64,000 nucleotides of DNA from CAWCWK01 sp963842125 (GTDB taxonomy: Bacteria; Pseudomonadota; Alphaproteobacteria; Rhizobiales; CAWCWK01), in contig CAWJFE010000005.1 in assembly GCA_963842125.1 (NCBI GenBank), positions 372,001 to 436,000 of the forward strand, read 5' to 3'. The position numbers were made by a program, and so were the translations under genes. Shown here piece by piece: positions 7,973-17,097 of the stretch (positions are counted from its first letter, which is position 1; the number at the start of each line of letters is the position of its first letter). The notes under the pieces were generated by a model, which saw only the letters and a list, made by a program, of their open reading frames with translations, did not search any database and was not told the origin of the DNA.

Positions 7973-8985
7973 CTCAGCGCCACGTTCACCGTGCTCTCCG
8001 GCAGTTCCTTGCCGAAGCAGCGCTGGTAGAATTCCGCCACGAGCCCGCGCTCGGCCTCGTCGCACTTGTTGAGGAAGGTGAGGCGGAAGGCGAAGCCGAT
8101 ATCGGAGAAGATCTGGGCGTTCTCGGCCCAGGTGATGACGGTGCGCGGGCTCATGACGGTGGAGAGATCGCCGTTCATGAAGGCGTTGCGGGTGAGGTCG
8201 GCGAGGCGGACCATCCGGGCCACGTCGTCGCGGCCCTCGCCTTCGGCGAACGCCTTCACCTTGGCGGCGACGATGTCGACCTCGGCGTCGTGCGGCAGGT
8301 AGTTCAAGGTCGCGACGATCGACCAGCGGTCCATCTGGCCCTGGTTGATCTGCTGCGTGCCATGATAGAGGCCGGACGTGTCGCCGAGGCCGATCGTGTT
8401 TGCGGTCGCGAAGAGGCGGAAGGCCGGATGCGGGTGGATGACGCGGTTCTGGTCGAGCAGCGTCAGACGGCCCGAGACCTCGAGCACGCGCTGGATGACG
8501 AACATCACGTCCGGGCGCCCCGCATCGTACTCGTCGAAGACGAGCGCGGTATTGGTCTGTAGCGCCCAGGGCAGGATACCGTCCTGGAACTGCGTGATCT
8601 GCTGACCGCCCGACAGGACGATGGCGTCCTTGCCGACGAGGTCGATGCGCGAGATGTGGCTGTCGAGATTGACGCGCACGCAAGGCCAGTTGAGCCGTGC
8701 CGCGACCTGCTCGATATGGGTCGATTTGCCGGTTCCGTGATAGCCCTGGATCATCACGCGCCGGTTGTAGGCAAAGCCCGCCAGAATCGCGAGCGTGGTG
8801 TCGCGGTCGAAGAGGTAGTCCTCGTCGATCGTGGGCACGTGCTCGGACGCCTTGGCGTAGGCCGGCACCATCATGTCCATGTCCAGACCGAAGGCGTCGC
8901 GGACCGAGACCTCGGTGTCGGGCGCGCCGGCGGCGGTCTCGCTGGCATCGTCGAGGCGTTCGTCTAGGGCAGCGGCAACCTGCAT
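7969..8985 (-). CDS. cobS: aerobic cobaltochelatase subunit CobS
   Basis: AAA+ ATPase of the MoxR type that pairs with CobT to power cobalt insertion by CobN. 338 aa from the chosen ATG (MQVAAALDERL). An in-frame start seven codons earlier is possible, but GAGGG upstream of this ATG and family length favour the shorter form. Walker A GYHGTGKST is at 81-89 and Walker B ALVFDEYDA at 147-155. Sensor-region FATANTIGLGD and WSIVATLNYLPHDAE follow. Upstream lies the J-domain protein and bolA, the usual rhizobial order. Confidence 0.96.
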   Translation of the reverse strand: MQVAAALDERLDDASETAAGAPDTEVSVRDAFGLDMDMMVPAYAKASEHVPTIDEDYLFDRDTTLAILAGFAYNRRVMIQGYHGTGKSTHIEQVAARLNWPCVRVNLDSHISRIDLVGKDAIVLSGGQQITQFQDGILPWALQTNTALVFDEYDAGRPDVMFVIQRVLEVSGRLTLLDQNRVIHPHPAFRLFATANTIGLGDTSGLYHGTQQINQGQMDRWSIVATLNYLPHDAEVDIVAAKVKAFAEGEGRDDVARMVRLADLTRNAFMNGDLSTVMSPRTVITWAENAQIFSDIGFAFRLTFLNKCDEAERGLVAEFYQRCFGKELPESTVNVALS

Positions 8986-9229
8986 GGGGATTCCCTCGGG
9001 GTACACGTGATGCGGTACCCGTTCGTCGTATCGAAAGTTCGGCGTCGTCTCTAGCAGACATACGGCGCGGCGGGAAAGCGACCAGCCTCAGCGGTTTGTC
9101 GCAGGGGCGGGCGGCTCGCGCCGGATCGTCGGGTGCGGAGACGCGGCAGCCTTGGTTTCACGCACGTGACGGATGCCGGGTCGCTTCCCCCGCAGGTCTG
9201 GGTCGCGCACGACGCTGGGGTGCCTGGCG

Positions 9230-9892
9230 CTAGCCCTTCAGCAGCTTATAGGCCTGGATGATGTCGCGCAGCCGGTCCTGATCGCTGTTGTCGCCGCCGT
9301 TGAGGTCGGGGTGATAGCGGGCCATCAACGTCTTGAAGCGCGCCGTCATGTCGTCCTTGGAGGCGCCGGCATCGAGGCCGAGCGTGTCGAGCGCCTTCTG
9401 CTCGGCTTTCCTGACGCGTTTCTCCGGGCGTGGCGCTGCGCCCTCGGCGAACTCGAACGGATCCTTGGCCCGGCCGGCCCGGTTGAGCTTCGCGCGGTTC
9501 TCCCGCTCCCAATCCTGTGCGTGGGCGTTGCCGCCCATCTTCCAAGTGGGGCGATGCCCGGTCTCGGCCTTCTTGGCGAAATCGGCGACCTCGTCGGCCT
9601 CCATGCCGGAGAAGTAGTTGTAGGTCTTGTTGTACTCGCGCACGTGGTCGATGCAGAAATTCCAGTAGGAATTCTCCGCGTCGCGGCCCTTGGGCGCCTT
9701 GTGGCCGCCCGGCTTCTCGCAGCCGGGCTTGTCGCACACGGGGGCCTTCGCGTCCTCCTTCGCCTTCGCGCGAGCCTTCTTGGGCGCGACGCGAATGCTG
9801 GCGAAGGGATCGAAGGGCTTCGCGCCCGTGGACGCATCGGCACCTTTGGAGGAAGGCCCGGACGAGGATCTGGACGAAGATTTGGGCGGCAT
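9230..9892 (-). CDS. C-terminal J-domain (DnaJ-like) protein upstream of cobS
   Basis: A 220 aa protein from the ATG at MPPKSSSRSS; a TTG at 10009 could give 259 aa, but that extension is low-complexity Ser/Arg and lies in the bolA promoter area. The N-terminus is Ser/Lys-rich and disordered. A middle block with CDKPGCEKPGGHKAPKG and YWNFCIDHVREYNKTYNYFSGM (Cys/His possibly binding metal) precedes a C-terminal J-domain (about 167-220) with the HPD motif in ARYHPDLNGGD. It would stimulate a DnaK partner. It lies divergently from bolA. Confidence 0.88.
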   Translation of the reverse strand: MPPKSSSRSSSGPSSKGADASTGAKPFDPFASIRVAPKKARAKAKEDAKAPVCDKPGCEKPGGHKAPKGRDAENSYWNFCIDHVREYNKTYNYFSGMEADEVADFAKKAETGHRPTWKMGGNAHAQDWERENRAKLNRAGRAKDPFEFAEGAAPRPEKRVRKAEQKALDTLGLDAGASKDDMTARFKTLMARYHPDLNGGDNSDQDRLRDIIQAYKLLKG

Positions 9893-10068
9893 AGATGCGA
9901 CCGATGCGATGGAGCGGGACGAGAGGCGGATCGCGCGCCGTGATCGGGACGAAAGGAGGCGCCCCGAGACGCGGTCACGCAGTATGGTGGTCTCGAACGC
10001 GTCGAACAATTCTTGACATCGCGAAGAAGGGCGCCAACGAGAGGCGACCGAGCTTCAGGAGACGCCCC

Positions 10069-10359
10069 ATGACCGACCGCAGGACACGCGTGGAGACCCG
10101 CCTTCGCGAAGCGTTTGCGCCGCAAGAGCTTGAGGTCACGGACGAATCTCATCTCCACGCCGGCCATGCGGGTTGGCGAGAGGGCGGCGGCACGCATATT
10201 CGGGTGCGGATCGTCGCGGATGCGTTTGCCGGGGCGCTGCGTGTTCAGCGTCACAGATCGGTGAACGAAGCGCTGGCGGCCGAATTCGACGACGGCCTCC
10301 ATGCACTCGCCATCGAGCCCCTCGCCCCGGGGGAGGAGGGCCGTCGACGCGCGCGGTGA
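10069..10359 (+). CDS. bolA: BolA family protein
   Basis: A 96 aa BolA-like protein; the family works with monothiol glutaredoxins in Fe-S cluster trafficking and iron regulation. The helix-strand pattern is visible: RVETRLREAFAPQELEVTDESHLHAGHAG then FDDGLHALAIEPLAP. The His in SHLHAGH matches the usual Fe-S-ligand region. AGGAG lies about eight bases before ATG. A TTGACA (10013-10018) is present upstream, but I see no convincing -10 at the right spacing. Confidence 0.93.
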   Translation: MTDRRTRVETRLREAFAPQELEVTDESHLHAGHAGWREGGGTHIRVRIVADAFAGALRVQRHRSVNEALAAEFDDGLHALAIEPLAPGEEGRRRAR

Positions 10360-10367
10360 TGTGAACC

Positions 10368-11006
10368 CTAGCGGCGGACCTCGACCATCGCCTCCCAGCG
10401 GCGCTCCGCCTGCGGGACGCTCGGTCCGTCATAGCCCGCTATCGTGACGGGGCCGGCGATCTCGAGACCGGCGGTATCGACCTTTGCAAGAAGGTCCTTG
10501 CCGGCCGCTTCGCGCCGGGCGGCATCGTCCCCGACATAGGTGACGGCGGCGACGGTGCGGGACGGCACCTCGCGCAGTCTCACGCTGCCGTTTCGCGGCG
10601 CCGGCAACGTCTCCATCGTCCACTGCGACGGCATGGTGAACTGAACCGTCCAAGTGACCGGCCCATCACCGGCGGCGGACGTGGCGAGAACGAGCGCGCC
10701 GTCGGGGTCCTCCGACGAGGGGCCCTGCGTCATCACGGGCGCGGTCATCGCGATCTCGGTGCCGGAGCCGTTGCCGCCGAAGATGTAGCCGGCGAGGGGA
10801 CGAAAGCCCATCGAGGCCGCATCCCGCGCGGTGGGCGCCTCGACGTCCACCTCGGCGACGAGCATGGGCGCGTAATCGCGCACCTCCATACCATCATTTG
10901 TGGCGACGACCTCGTAAGGCGGCGTCTCGATCGAATCGTCCGCCCCTTGCGCCGGAAGCGAGACGACCATCGCCGAGACCAGTGCCAGACCCGCGCGCCG
11001 CATCAT
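10368..11006 (-). CDS. exported SOUL-family haem-binding protein
   Basis: A 212 aa protein with a signal peptide (MMRRAGLALVSAMVVSLPAQGAD) followed by a SOUL/HEBP domain: YEVVATNDGMEVRDYAPMLVAEVDV, RPLAGYIFGGNGSGTEIAMTAPVMTQ and FTMPSQWTMETLPAPRNGSVRLREVP are family hallmarks. The ATG overlaps the msrB stop (ATGA), so it is translationally coupled to the exported methionine sulfoxide reductase. The pair suggests periplasmic oxidative-damage or haem handling; that link is inference. Confidence 0.9.
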   Translation of the reverse strand: MMRRAGLALVSAMVVSLPAQGADDSIETPPYEVVATNDGMEVRDYAPMLVAEVDVEAPTARDAASMGFRPLAGYIFGGNGSGTEIAMTAPVMTQGPSSEDPDGALVLATSAAGDGPVTWTVQFTMPSQWTMETLPAPRNGSVRLREVPSRTVAAVTYVGDDAARREAAGKDLLAKVDTAGLEIAGPVTIAGYDGPSVPQAERRWEAMVEVRR

Positions 11007-11545
11007 CCGACGATCGCCGCGCCGCCATCGGCGGGTTTGAAGACCATGGCGAGGCCGTTGATGCAGTGGCGCTTGCCGGTCGGTGCCGGACCATCGTTGA
11101 AGACATGGCCCTGGTGGCCGCCGCAATTGGAGCAGTGCTCTTCCTTGCGGGGGTAGAAGAGGACGAAGTCGGTCTTGTTGGCCACGGCGTCCGGCGAGAT
11201 CGGCTGCCAGAAGCTCGGCCAGCCGGTGCCGCTATCGAACTTGTGCTCGAATGAGTAGAGCGCCTGATCGCAACCCGCACAGTGGAAGATGCCGGGGACC
11301 TTCACATCGTTGAGCGGGCTGGAAAAAGCGCGCTCGGTGCCCGCTTCGCGCAGCACGTAGAACTGCTCGTCCGTCAATCGGGCCTTCCACTCCGCCTCGG
11401 TGAGGGAGAGCGGAAAGTCGCCCTTGGCCGCCTTCGCCTCCTCGGGACGGCTCAGACCGAAGAGGCCGAGTGCTCCGAGGCCTGCGCCCGCGAGGAGGGC
11501 GCTGCGGCGGGTCGCGGTTCGTGCGGTCTTGTCGGTCTGGGCCAT
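11003..11545 (-). CDS. msrB: Tat-exported peptide-methionine (R)-S-oxide reductase
   Basis: Reduces methionine-R-sulfoxide in proteins. 180 aa. The N-terminus carries a twin-arginine signal (TATRRSALLAGAGLGALGLFGL), so it acts in the periplasm. The catalytic domain has two zinc CxxC pairs (Cys89/92 and Cys138/141), GTGWPSF (106-112) and the catalytic Cys161 in RHCING. It is coupled to a downstream SOUL protein. Exported MsrB is less common than the cytosolic form. The electron donor is not in this window. Confidence 0.93.
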   Translation of the reverse strand: MAQTDKTARTATRRSALLAGAGLGALGLFGLSRPEEAKAAKGDFPLSLTEAEWKARLTDEQFYVLREAGTERAFSSPLNDVKVPGIFHCAGCDQALYSFEHKFDSGTGWPSFWQPISPDAVANKTDFVLFYPRKEEHCSNCGGHQGHVFNDGPAPTGKRHCINGLAMVFKPADGGAAIVG

Positions 11546-11766
11546 CTATCGATCCTCTCGAAGTTACGCGGCGTCGCTACACCATGAGATAGAGAAACGA
11601 CGGCCGTTTGTCATCGAACGCCTCATAGCAACGGGTCACGCTTGCGTGAGTTTCATCGCCCGGCGACTGAAGGCCATCGATTGCGTCGATATGTCATCCG
11701 ATGCTAACGCCCTCCTGCGGCCCCGAATTGTTCAGTTCTGCCGGTCGACCCTCGTGAGATCCGCAT

Positions 11767-13050
11767 ATGTCCGCCTCGAAATCCAACGTCGGCTTCGCCG
11801 GCGCCAATGCCCGTTGGCTCGGCGCAGGCGCTCTGCTGACGATGAGCTCGGCATTCGGGCAGACCTTCTTCATCTCGCTCTTCAACGACGAGATCCGGGC
11901 AGCGTTCTTGCTGTCGAATGGCGGCTTCGGCACCGTCTACGCGATTGCCACCCTGGCGAGCGCCGCAACCCTCATCCCGCTCGGCCGGGTCGCGGACCGG
12001 GCGGACATCGCCCGCGTGACCGGTCTCGCCATCGCGTGTCTCGGGCTGACCGCGCTTTTCTTCGCCGCTCTGCCTTCGCTCGCCTCTACGGGCTGGCTGG
12101 CGATCGGACTTCTCGTCGTCGCGATCTATGGGCTTCGCCTCTTCGGCCAGGGGCTGATGACGCATCTCGCCATGACGCTGATGGCCAAGTGGTTCTCGCG
12201 CAATCGCGGCCGCGCCATCGCCATCGCGGCGCTCGGGCTGCCGATCGCGGAGGCGAGCTTTCCCCGCCTCTCCGTCTGGCTGAGCGACATGCTGGGATGG
12301 CGCGGGGTCTGGCTGGTCGGCGGGATCGTGCTCATCGGAGTGGTCGCGCCCGCCGTTGCCTACGCCGTCTCTCGCCTGCGCGAGCCTTCCGCGACGGAGG
12401 ATTCCGCGGGCCCAGCCTTCGGCCTCACCCGCGCCGAGGTGCTGCGTCGGCCGAGCTTCTATGCGCTCGTCTTCGGCCTCATGTCGTTCGGCTTCTCCTA
12501 CACCGGCGTCTTCTTCACGCAGACGACGCTCGTCGCGCAGAAGGGCTGGCCGCTCGATCTCTACGCCAGCGCGTTCGCAGCCTACGCGGCGATGAGCGTC
12601 GGCTTCATGCTGGTCGGTGGCTGGGCCGTCGATCGGTTCGGCGCCATCGCGCTCCTGCCCTTCAACCTCATCCCGGCCTGCCTCGGCCTCGTTCTCCTGT
12701 CCGTCTTCGACGGGCCGGCCATCGCCTTCGTCTTCCTGGGGCTAGGCGGCATGACGATGGGGTTCAACGCGGCGGCCGTTGGTGCACTCTGGGCGGAGAT
12801 CTACGGCACGAAGCATCTCGGCAGTATCCGCTCGGTCATCTCCGCCGCCATGGTCTTCGCGACGGCGCTCGCGCCGATCCTTCTGGGGCGGCTGCTGGAC
12901 GCCGGCGTGGCTATCGACGTCCAGATCGCCGGTCTCGCGGCCTTCATGGCGCTTGGGCAGATCGTCCTCGCGATCGTAGGGCGGGGCCTTCGCGTATTGC
13001 GGCCGGAGAATTGCCGGGTCGGCGAAGCCTACTCCGCCGCTTCCAACTGA
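11767..13050 (+). CDS. MFS transporter (OFA/NNP-like), substrate unknown
   Basis: A 427 aa protein with about 12 hydrophobic helices in two bundles. The MFS loop-2/3 signature appears as GRVADRADIARVTG (about 78-91). The second half contains RKAP-like linker residues then GWAVDRFGAIALLPFNL (about 285-300). The GGFGTVYAIATLASAATLIPLGRVAD start resembles oxalate/formate-antiporter-type MFS proteins. No enzyme gene nearby suggests a substrate. The 3' end overlaps the convergent channel gene by 22 bases. Confidence 0.85.
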   Translation: MSASKSNVGFAGANARWLGAGALLTMSSAFGQTFFISLFNDEIRAAFLLSNGGFGTVYAIATLASAATLIPLGRVADRADIARVTGLAIACLGLTALFFAALPSLASTGWLAIGLLVVAIYGLRLFGQGLMTHLAMTLMAKWFSRNRGRAIAIAALGLPIAEASFPRLSVWLSDMLGWRGVWLVGGIVLIGVVAPAVAYAVSRLREPSATEDSAGPAFGLTRAEVLRRPSFYALVFGLMSFGFSYTGVFFTQTTLVAQKGWPLDLYASAFAAYAAMSVGFMLVGGWAVDRFGAIALLPFNLIPACLGLVLLSVFDGPAIAFVFLGLGGMTMGFNAAAVGALWAEIYGTKHLGSIRSVISAAMVFATALAPILLGRLLDAGVAIDVQIAGLAAFMALGQIVLAIVGRGLRVLRPENCRVGEAYSAASN

Positions 13051-14846
13051 ATCTCGCGCTCCACCGGCAGATACTGCTGGCCCAGCTCCTCGTTGATGTA
13101 GCGGATCATCGCCTCGCGAACCTCGCAGTGAAGGTCCCAGGCCTTCGACGAGTCGGAGGCCGACGTGTAGAAACGCACCGTCATCGTCTTGTTGTCCGAC
13201 GCGATGACGAGGACCTTCGCCTCCTGCTCGCCGTCATAGTTCTCGTTGGCCTTGAGAACCTCCTCGAACTTCTCGCGCAGGGCCTTGACGTCGGTGCGGA
13301 AGTCGACCGCGATCTCCACGGGCTTGATCAGCGAGGGATCGCGGATCGACCAGTTCTCGTAGGGGTGGCTGACGAAATATTTGACCGGCACCACGAGGCG
13401 CCGCAGGTCCCAGGTCTGGATGAGGATGAACGTATAGTTGATCTCCTCTACATAGCCCCAGGCGCCTTCATAGAAGACCGCATCGCCGATCCGCACCGGC
13501 TTCGACATCGCGACCTGCACGCTGGCGAGGATGTTGCCGAGCACGGTCTGCGCGGCGAAGCCGAGGACGAGGCCGAGCACGCCGGCCGAACCCAGGAGCG
13601 TGATGCCGAAGACCTGGAAGACCTGTAGTTGCGAGAACGCGATCCCTGCGCCGACCAGCACCAGGAGGAGTAGCACCAACCGCCGCGCAATCGAGATGTT
13701 CGTATAGAGCCGGCGCGCGTCGTCGTTGTACTCGTCGCCGATGTCGTCGACATAGCGGTTCGTGATCCAGTTCGACACGCCGTCGATCGCGCGGGCGATA
13801 ACCCAGATGACGGTCGCGACGAAGCCGAAGGTGAGGAGCGGGTTGACCCAGTTCTCGATCGCCTGGCTGAAGACGAGGACGTTGGAGATGAGGATCCAGG
13901 CGACGCTGAGCGCGGCGAGCGTTGCCAGCGGCGCGCGGACGGAGCGCATCGCGGTCCGTACCCAGCTGTCCTCCCCGAAGGGCCGCGCCGGGAATGCCCA
14001 AGCCTTGAACACCATCCAACCCACGATGACCGACGCGACGAGAATGATCGGCAGGGAGAGAAGCTCGAACCAGCGTGGCCCGAGGGGCGAATCGGCCTTC
14101 AGCCATTCAGGCAGCAGCTGCTCGTATTCGCTAGGCGCATAGGCGTCGTAGAGATCGGGCACGTTCTCGACGGTCTGGGCCGAGACGAGCCAGATCGGCG
14201 AGCCGTCTCCGACGCGAATGCGGTCGAGCCGCAGTTCCGCATCGCGGTCGTCGATCTCCAACAGGCCGAAGCGGATGGAGCGACGCGGCTGGCCGGCAAC
14301 CGGATTGTCGCTCGATGCGATTTCGGCCAGGCCATCGGGCCGATCCGGCAGGTTCGACCAGTCGAGCGCGATCTTCCGGTCGATCACATCGCGCAGCTGA
14401 TTGGCATAGAGGCCACCGAGCCGGGCCTGGTCGGCGCGCGGCACGAGGTTGAGGTTGAGCATTTGCGCGGCGGCATCGAAATCGTTGTTCCGCGCGGCCC
14501 GCAGGAAGCTCTCCAGCGTGGCCTGCGGCGTCGAGCGGTTGGGCGCGACGATGGGGTCGGCAAGGCCCTCGTTCACGGCGTCGGTCGCGAACCAGGCCTC
14601 GTTGTAGTCGCCGAGCGAGAGGGCGCGGGGACCGTTTGGCGCGGCCTCGCTGTTCGCTTCGCCGCTCTCCTGACCGCCTTCACCGGACGCCTCCTGGCCG
14701 CCGGACGACGACTCCTCGGCACTCCCCCCACCACCGTCGCTTCCGCCAAATCCCGGCACGCCTTGGGCGAAACCGGCTTCGGTCACGAAGAGCGTCAGCA
14801 CGAGGGCGAGCGACGCGAGGAGGCGGCGGGGGAGGCGAGGGAGCAT
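13029..14846 (-). CDS. large MscS-type mechanosensitive ion channel
   Basis: A 605 aa protein. A signal peptide (MLPRLPRRLLASLALVLTLFVTEAGFAQ) is followed by a Gly/Ser/Glu-rich low-complexity stretch (about 32-60), a periplasmic domain to about 255, then several membrane helices. The MscS core contains VFGITLLGSAGVLGLVLGFAAQTVLGNILASVQVAMSKPVRIGDAV and a GYVEEINYTFILIQTWDLRRLVVPVKYF beta domain, typical of MscS. It probably releases solutes on hypo-osmotic shock. ATG at 14846 is preferred over GTG at 14852; neither has a strong ribosome site. Confidence 0.92.
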   Translation of the reverse strand: MLPRLPRRLLASLALVLTLFVTEAGFAQGVPGFGGSDGGGGSAEESSSGGQEASGEGGQESGEANSEAAPNGPRALSLGDYNEAWFATDAVNEGLADPIVAPNRSTPQATLESFLRAARNNDFDAAAQMLNLNLVPRADQARLGGLYANQLRDVIDRKIALDWSNLPDRPDGLAEIASSDNPVAGQPRRSIRFGLLEIDDRDAELRLDRIRVGDGSPIWLVSAQTVENVPDLYDAYAPSEYEQLLPEWLKADSPLGPRWFELLSLPIILVASVIVGWMVFKAWAFPARPFGEDSWVRTAMRSVRAPLATLAALSVAWILISNVLVFSQAIENWVNPLLTFGFVATVIWVIARAIDGVSNWITNRYVDDIGDEYNDDARRLYTNISIARRLVLLLLVLVGAGIAFSQLQVFQVFGITLLGSAGVLGLVLGFAAQTVLGNILASVQVAMSKPVRIGDAVFYEGAWGYVEEINYTFILIQTWDLRRLVVPVKYFVSHPYENWSIRDPSLIKPVEIAVDFRTDVKALREKFEEVLKANENYDGEQEAKVLVIASDNKTMTVRFYTSASDSSKAWDLHCEVREAMIRYINEELGQQYLPVEREIQLEAAE

Positions 14847-14937
14847 GGACACTCGGAATGCTAGGCGGGATGGCGGTCTCGCCTTTCAATCCCCACCCTA
14901 GGCGCAAGTTCCCAGTAAAGCCGGCGCTTCTCCGATC

Positions 14938-15612
14938 TCAATCGCCCGCGACGATGAGAATATGGAGCTTTCGCGGGCCGTGAGCGCCGAGCAGCAGGGT
15001 CTGCTCGATGTCGGCCGAGCGCGACGGGCCGGTGACGAAGTTGACCGTGCGCGGCATGGTGCGGCGGCCATGCGCCTCGCGCAGCGCGTCCCACATCGTT
15101 TCGTAATCCCCGACGATGTCGCTCTCCTTCAGCACGACGACATGCGCCTCGGGTAGGAAATTGATGCTCGTTGGGTTGTCGGGCCCGGAGGCGAGGACGA
15201 GCGTGCCTGATTCCGCGATGCCGCTCGTCGCGTGGCTGAGGCCGACGAGTTCAGACCCATCGGCCCGCCCGACCTTCACCTCCAGCTGCGCCTCGCCGTC
15301 CCAGGGCAGATCGGCAAGACGCGGGTCGCTGCCGCGCACGATGTGTTGAGGGAAGTCGCTCGCGCGAAGATAGCCCGCGACAGCGCCCGGCACGTCGCCA
15401 GGGCTGGCGAGCCGCTCGACCGTCGCGCTGACGGCGAGCGCCATCTCCTCGAAGAGGTCGACCTGGCCCGCATGGGGGCGCTGGCCGCGCGCGGGCACGA
15501 GATTGCGCGGCGCCACCCGCAGCCGTGCCTCGATCGTCCTGCGACGCTCTTCATCGGGCTTGGCGCCGGCGAGCGCCTTGCCGAGGCTGGCGAGGACGTG
15601 TTCGCGGCTCAC
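14938..15612 (-). CDS. lutC: LutC/YkgG-type lactate utilization protein
   Basis: Third component of the LutABC L-lactate oxidation complex. 224 aa with a LUD domain (about 60-224): LADLPWDGEAQLEVKVGRADG, SHATSGIAESGTLVLASGPDNPTSINFLPEAHVVVL and GPSRSADIEQTLLLGAHGPRKLHILI. Starts GTG overlapping the lutB TGA as GTGA, which decides the start. It is the last gene of the minus-strand run lutA - nitroreductase - marR - lutB - lutC. Confidence 0.93.
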   Translation of the reverse strand: MSREHVLASLGKALAGAKPDEERRRTIEARLRVAPRNLVPARGQRPHAGQVDLFEEMALAVSATVERLASPGDVPGAVAGYLRASDFPQHIVRGSDPRLADLPWDGEAQLEVKVGRADGSELVGLSHATSGIAESGTLVLASGPDNPTSINFLPEAHVVVLKESDIVGDYETMWDALREAHGRRTMPRTVNFVTGPSRSADIEQTLLLGAHGPRKLHILIVAGD

Positions 15613-17033
15613 GAGGTGGCGCCCCGGCTCTCCGCCCACATCTGCTGGAACGTCTTGCCCTCGGGCGCCGGCAGGTCGCGGTGGTCGGTCCAGCCCTTGG
15701 CGAGGGGTAGCGTGGCGAACTTGCCCTTGCCGCGCGCGAGGAGTTTCAGCGAGCCCATCGCGGCTCGGGTCGCGGCGCGGTATAGCTTCGGGCGCTTGGC
15801 GAACCAGGCCCAGACGCTGAGACCGGAGCGCACGGAGGCGGGGCTGAGATGCTGCTCGAACTCCTTCTCCCGCCAGTGGCGCATCAGCTTGGGTAGCGGG
15901 ATGCGAACGGGGCAGACCTCTTCGCAGCGCCCGCAGAATGTCGATGCATTGGGCAGATGCCCCGCCTCGGCCACGCCCGCGATGGCTGGCGTGAGGACCG
16001 CGCCGATGGGGCCGGGATAGACCGAGCCATACGCATGGCCGCCGACGGAGTGGTAGACAGGGCAATGGTTCATGCAAGCGCCGCAGCGGATGCAGCGCAG
16101 CATTTCCTGGAACTCGGTGCCGATCATGTTGGAGCGGCCGTTGTCGATCAGGATGACGTGGTATTCCTCCGGTCCGTCCGGATCGTCCCTCCGCTTCGGA
16201 CCGGTCGAGAAGGTCGTGTAGACGCTCAGCTCCTGCCCCGTCGCGGAGCGGGCGAGGACGCGCAGCAGCGTCGACGTGTCCTCCAGCGTCGGCACCACCT
16301 TCTCGATGGAGGCGAGGACGATGTGGACGCGCGGCAGGATCTGCGTGAGGTCGCCATTGCCCTCGTTGGTGACGATGACGGACGTGCCCGTCTCCGCGAT
16401 GAGGAAGTTGGCGCCCGTGATGCCGACATCGGCCGACAGAAACTTGTCGCGCAGGACCCCCCGCGCCTCGCTGAGGAGCGTGACCGGCTCGGTCAGGTCG
16501 CGGTTCGCGTCGAGATGGGTGTGGACACGCCGAAAGTCGGCCTCGACCTGGTCGCGGTTGACGTGAACGGCGGGCGCGATGATGTGGCTCGGCGCCTCGC
16601 CGCGCAGCTGGATGATGTATTCGCCCAAATCCGTCTCGACGGGCGTGATGTCGTTGGCCTCGAGGAAATCGTTGAGCGCGATCTCCTCCGTCGCCATCGA
16701 CTTGCCCTTCGTTACCGTTCGGGCACCCGCCTTGCGGCAGATGTCGAGCACGGCCTGCCGGGCTTCGTCCTCGGTCGCGGCCCAGTGAACGTGGCCGCCA
16801 TTCTCCTCGACCTTCCCCTCGAAGGCCTGAAGATAAAGGTCGATATGCTCGAGCGTGTGGTTCTTGATGTCGCGCGCCGCATCGCGCAGCGCCTCGAATT
16901 CGGGCAGCTTGTCGGCGGCCTTGCGGCGCTTCTCGATGAAGCCGACCTCGACATTGCCGAGCGCCTTTTGCAGCTGCGCGTCGGTCAGCGCATGCGCTGT
17001 GTTCTGGATGAAATCCTTGGACGTGACGTGCAT
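15609..17033 (-). CDS. lutB: LutB-type iron-sulfur L-lactate dehydrogenase subunit
   Basis: A 474 aa LUD-domain protein with C-terminal ferredoxin-like clusters: CIRCGACMNHCP (around residue 313) and CGRCEEVCP (around 363), each followed by Pro. The N-terminal LUD region includes AVHWAATEDEA-like and PSHIIAPAVHVNRDQVEADF blocks. With LutA and LutC it oxidises L-lactate to pyruvate. A good ribosome site (CAGGAG) precedes the ATG. lutA is separated from this gene by the nitroreductase and marR genes, an unusual split. Confidence 0.95.
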   Translation of the reverse strand: MHVTSKDFIQNTAHALTDAQLQKALGNVEVGFIEKRRKAADKLPEFEALRDAARDIKNHTLEHIDLYLQAFEGKVEENGGHVHWAATEDEARQAVLDICRKAGARTVTKGKSMATEEIALNDFLEANDITPVETDLGEYIIQLRGEAPSHIIAPAVHVNRDQVEADFRRVHTHLDANRDLTEPVTLLSEARGVLRDKFLSADVGITGANFLIAETGTSVIVTNEGNGDLTQILPRVHIVLASIEKVVPTLEDTSTLLRVLARSATGQELSVYTTFSTGPKRRDDPDGPEEYHVILIDNGRSNMIGTEFQEMLRCIRCGACMNHCPVYHSVGGHAYGSVYPGPIGAVLTPAIAGVAEAGHLPNASTFCGRCEEVCPVRIPLPKLMRHWREKEFEQHLSPASVRSGLSVWAWFAKRPKLYRAATRAAMGSLKLLARGKGKFATLPLAKGWTDHRDLPAPEGKTFQQMWAESRGATS

Positions 17034-17097
17034 CGAAGTGCTCCTGTTGACCGGACACTAGACCGCCAGGCCGCTGGCGAACAAGCGACCGAGCGCC

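Noticed and set aside
10013..10041. Full -35/-10 promoter for bolA
   Set aside because: TTGACA is present, but nothing like TATAAT lies 16-18 bases later.
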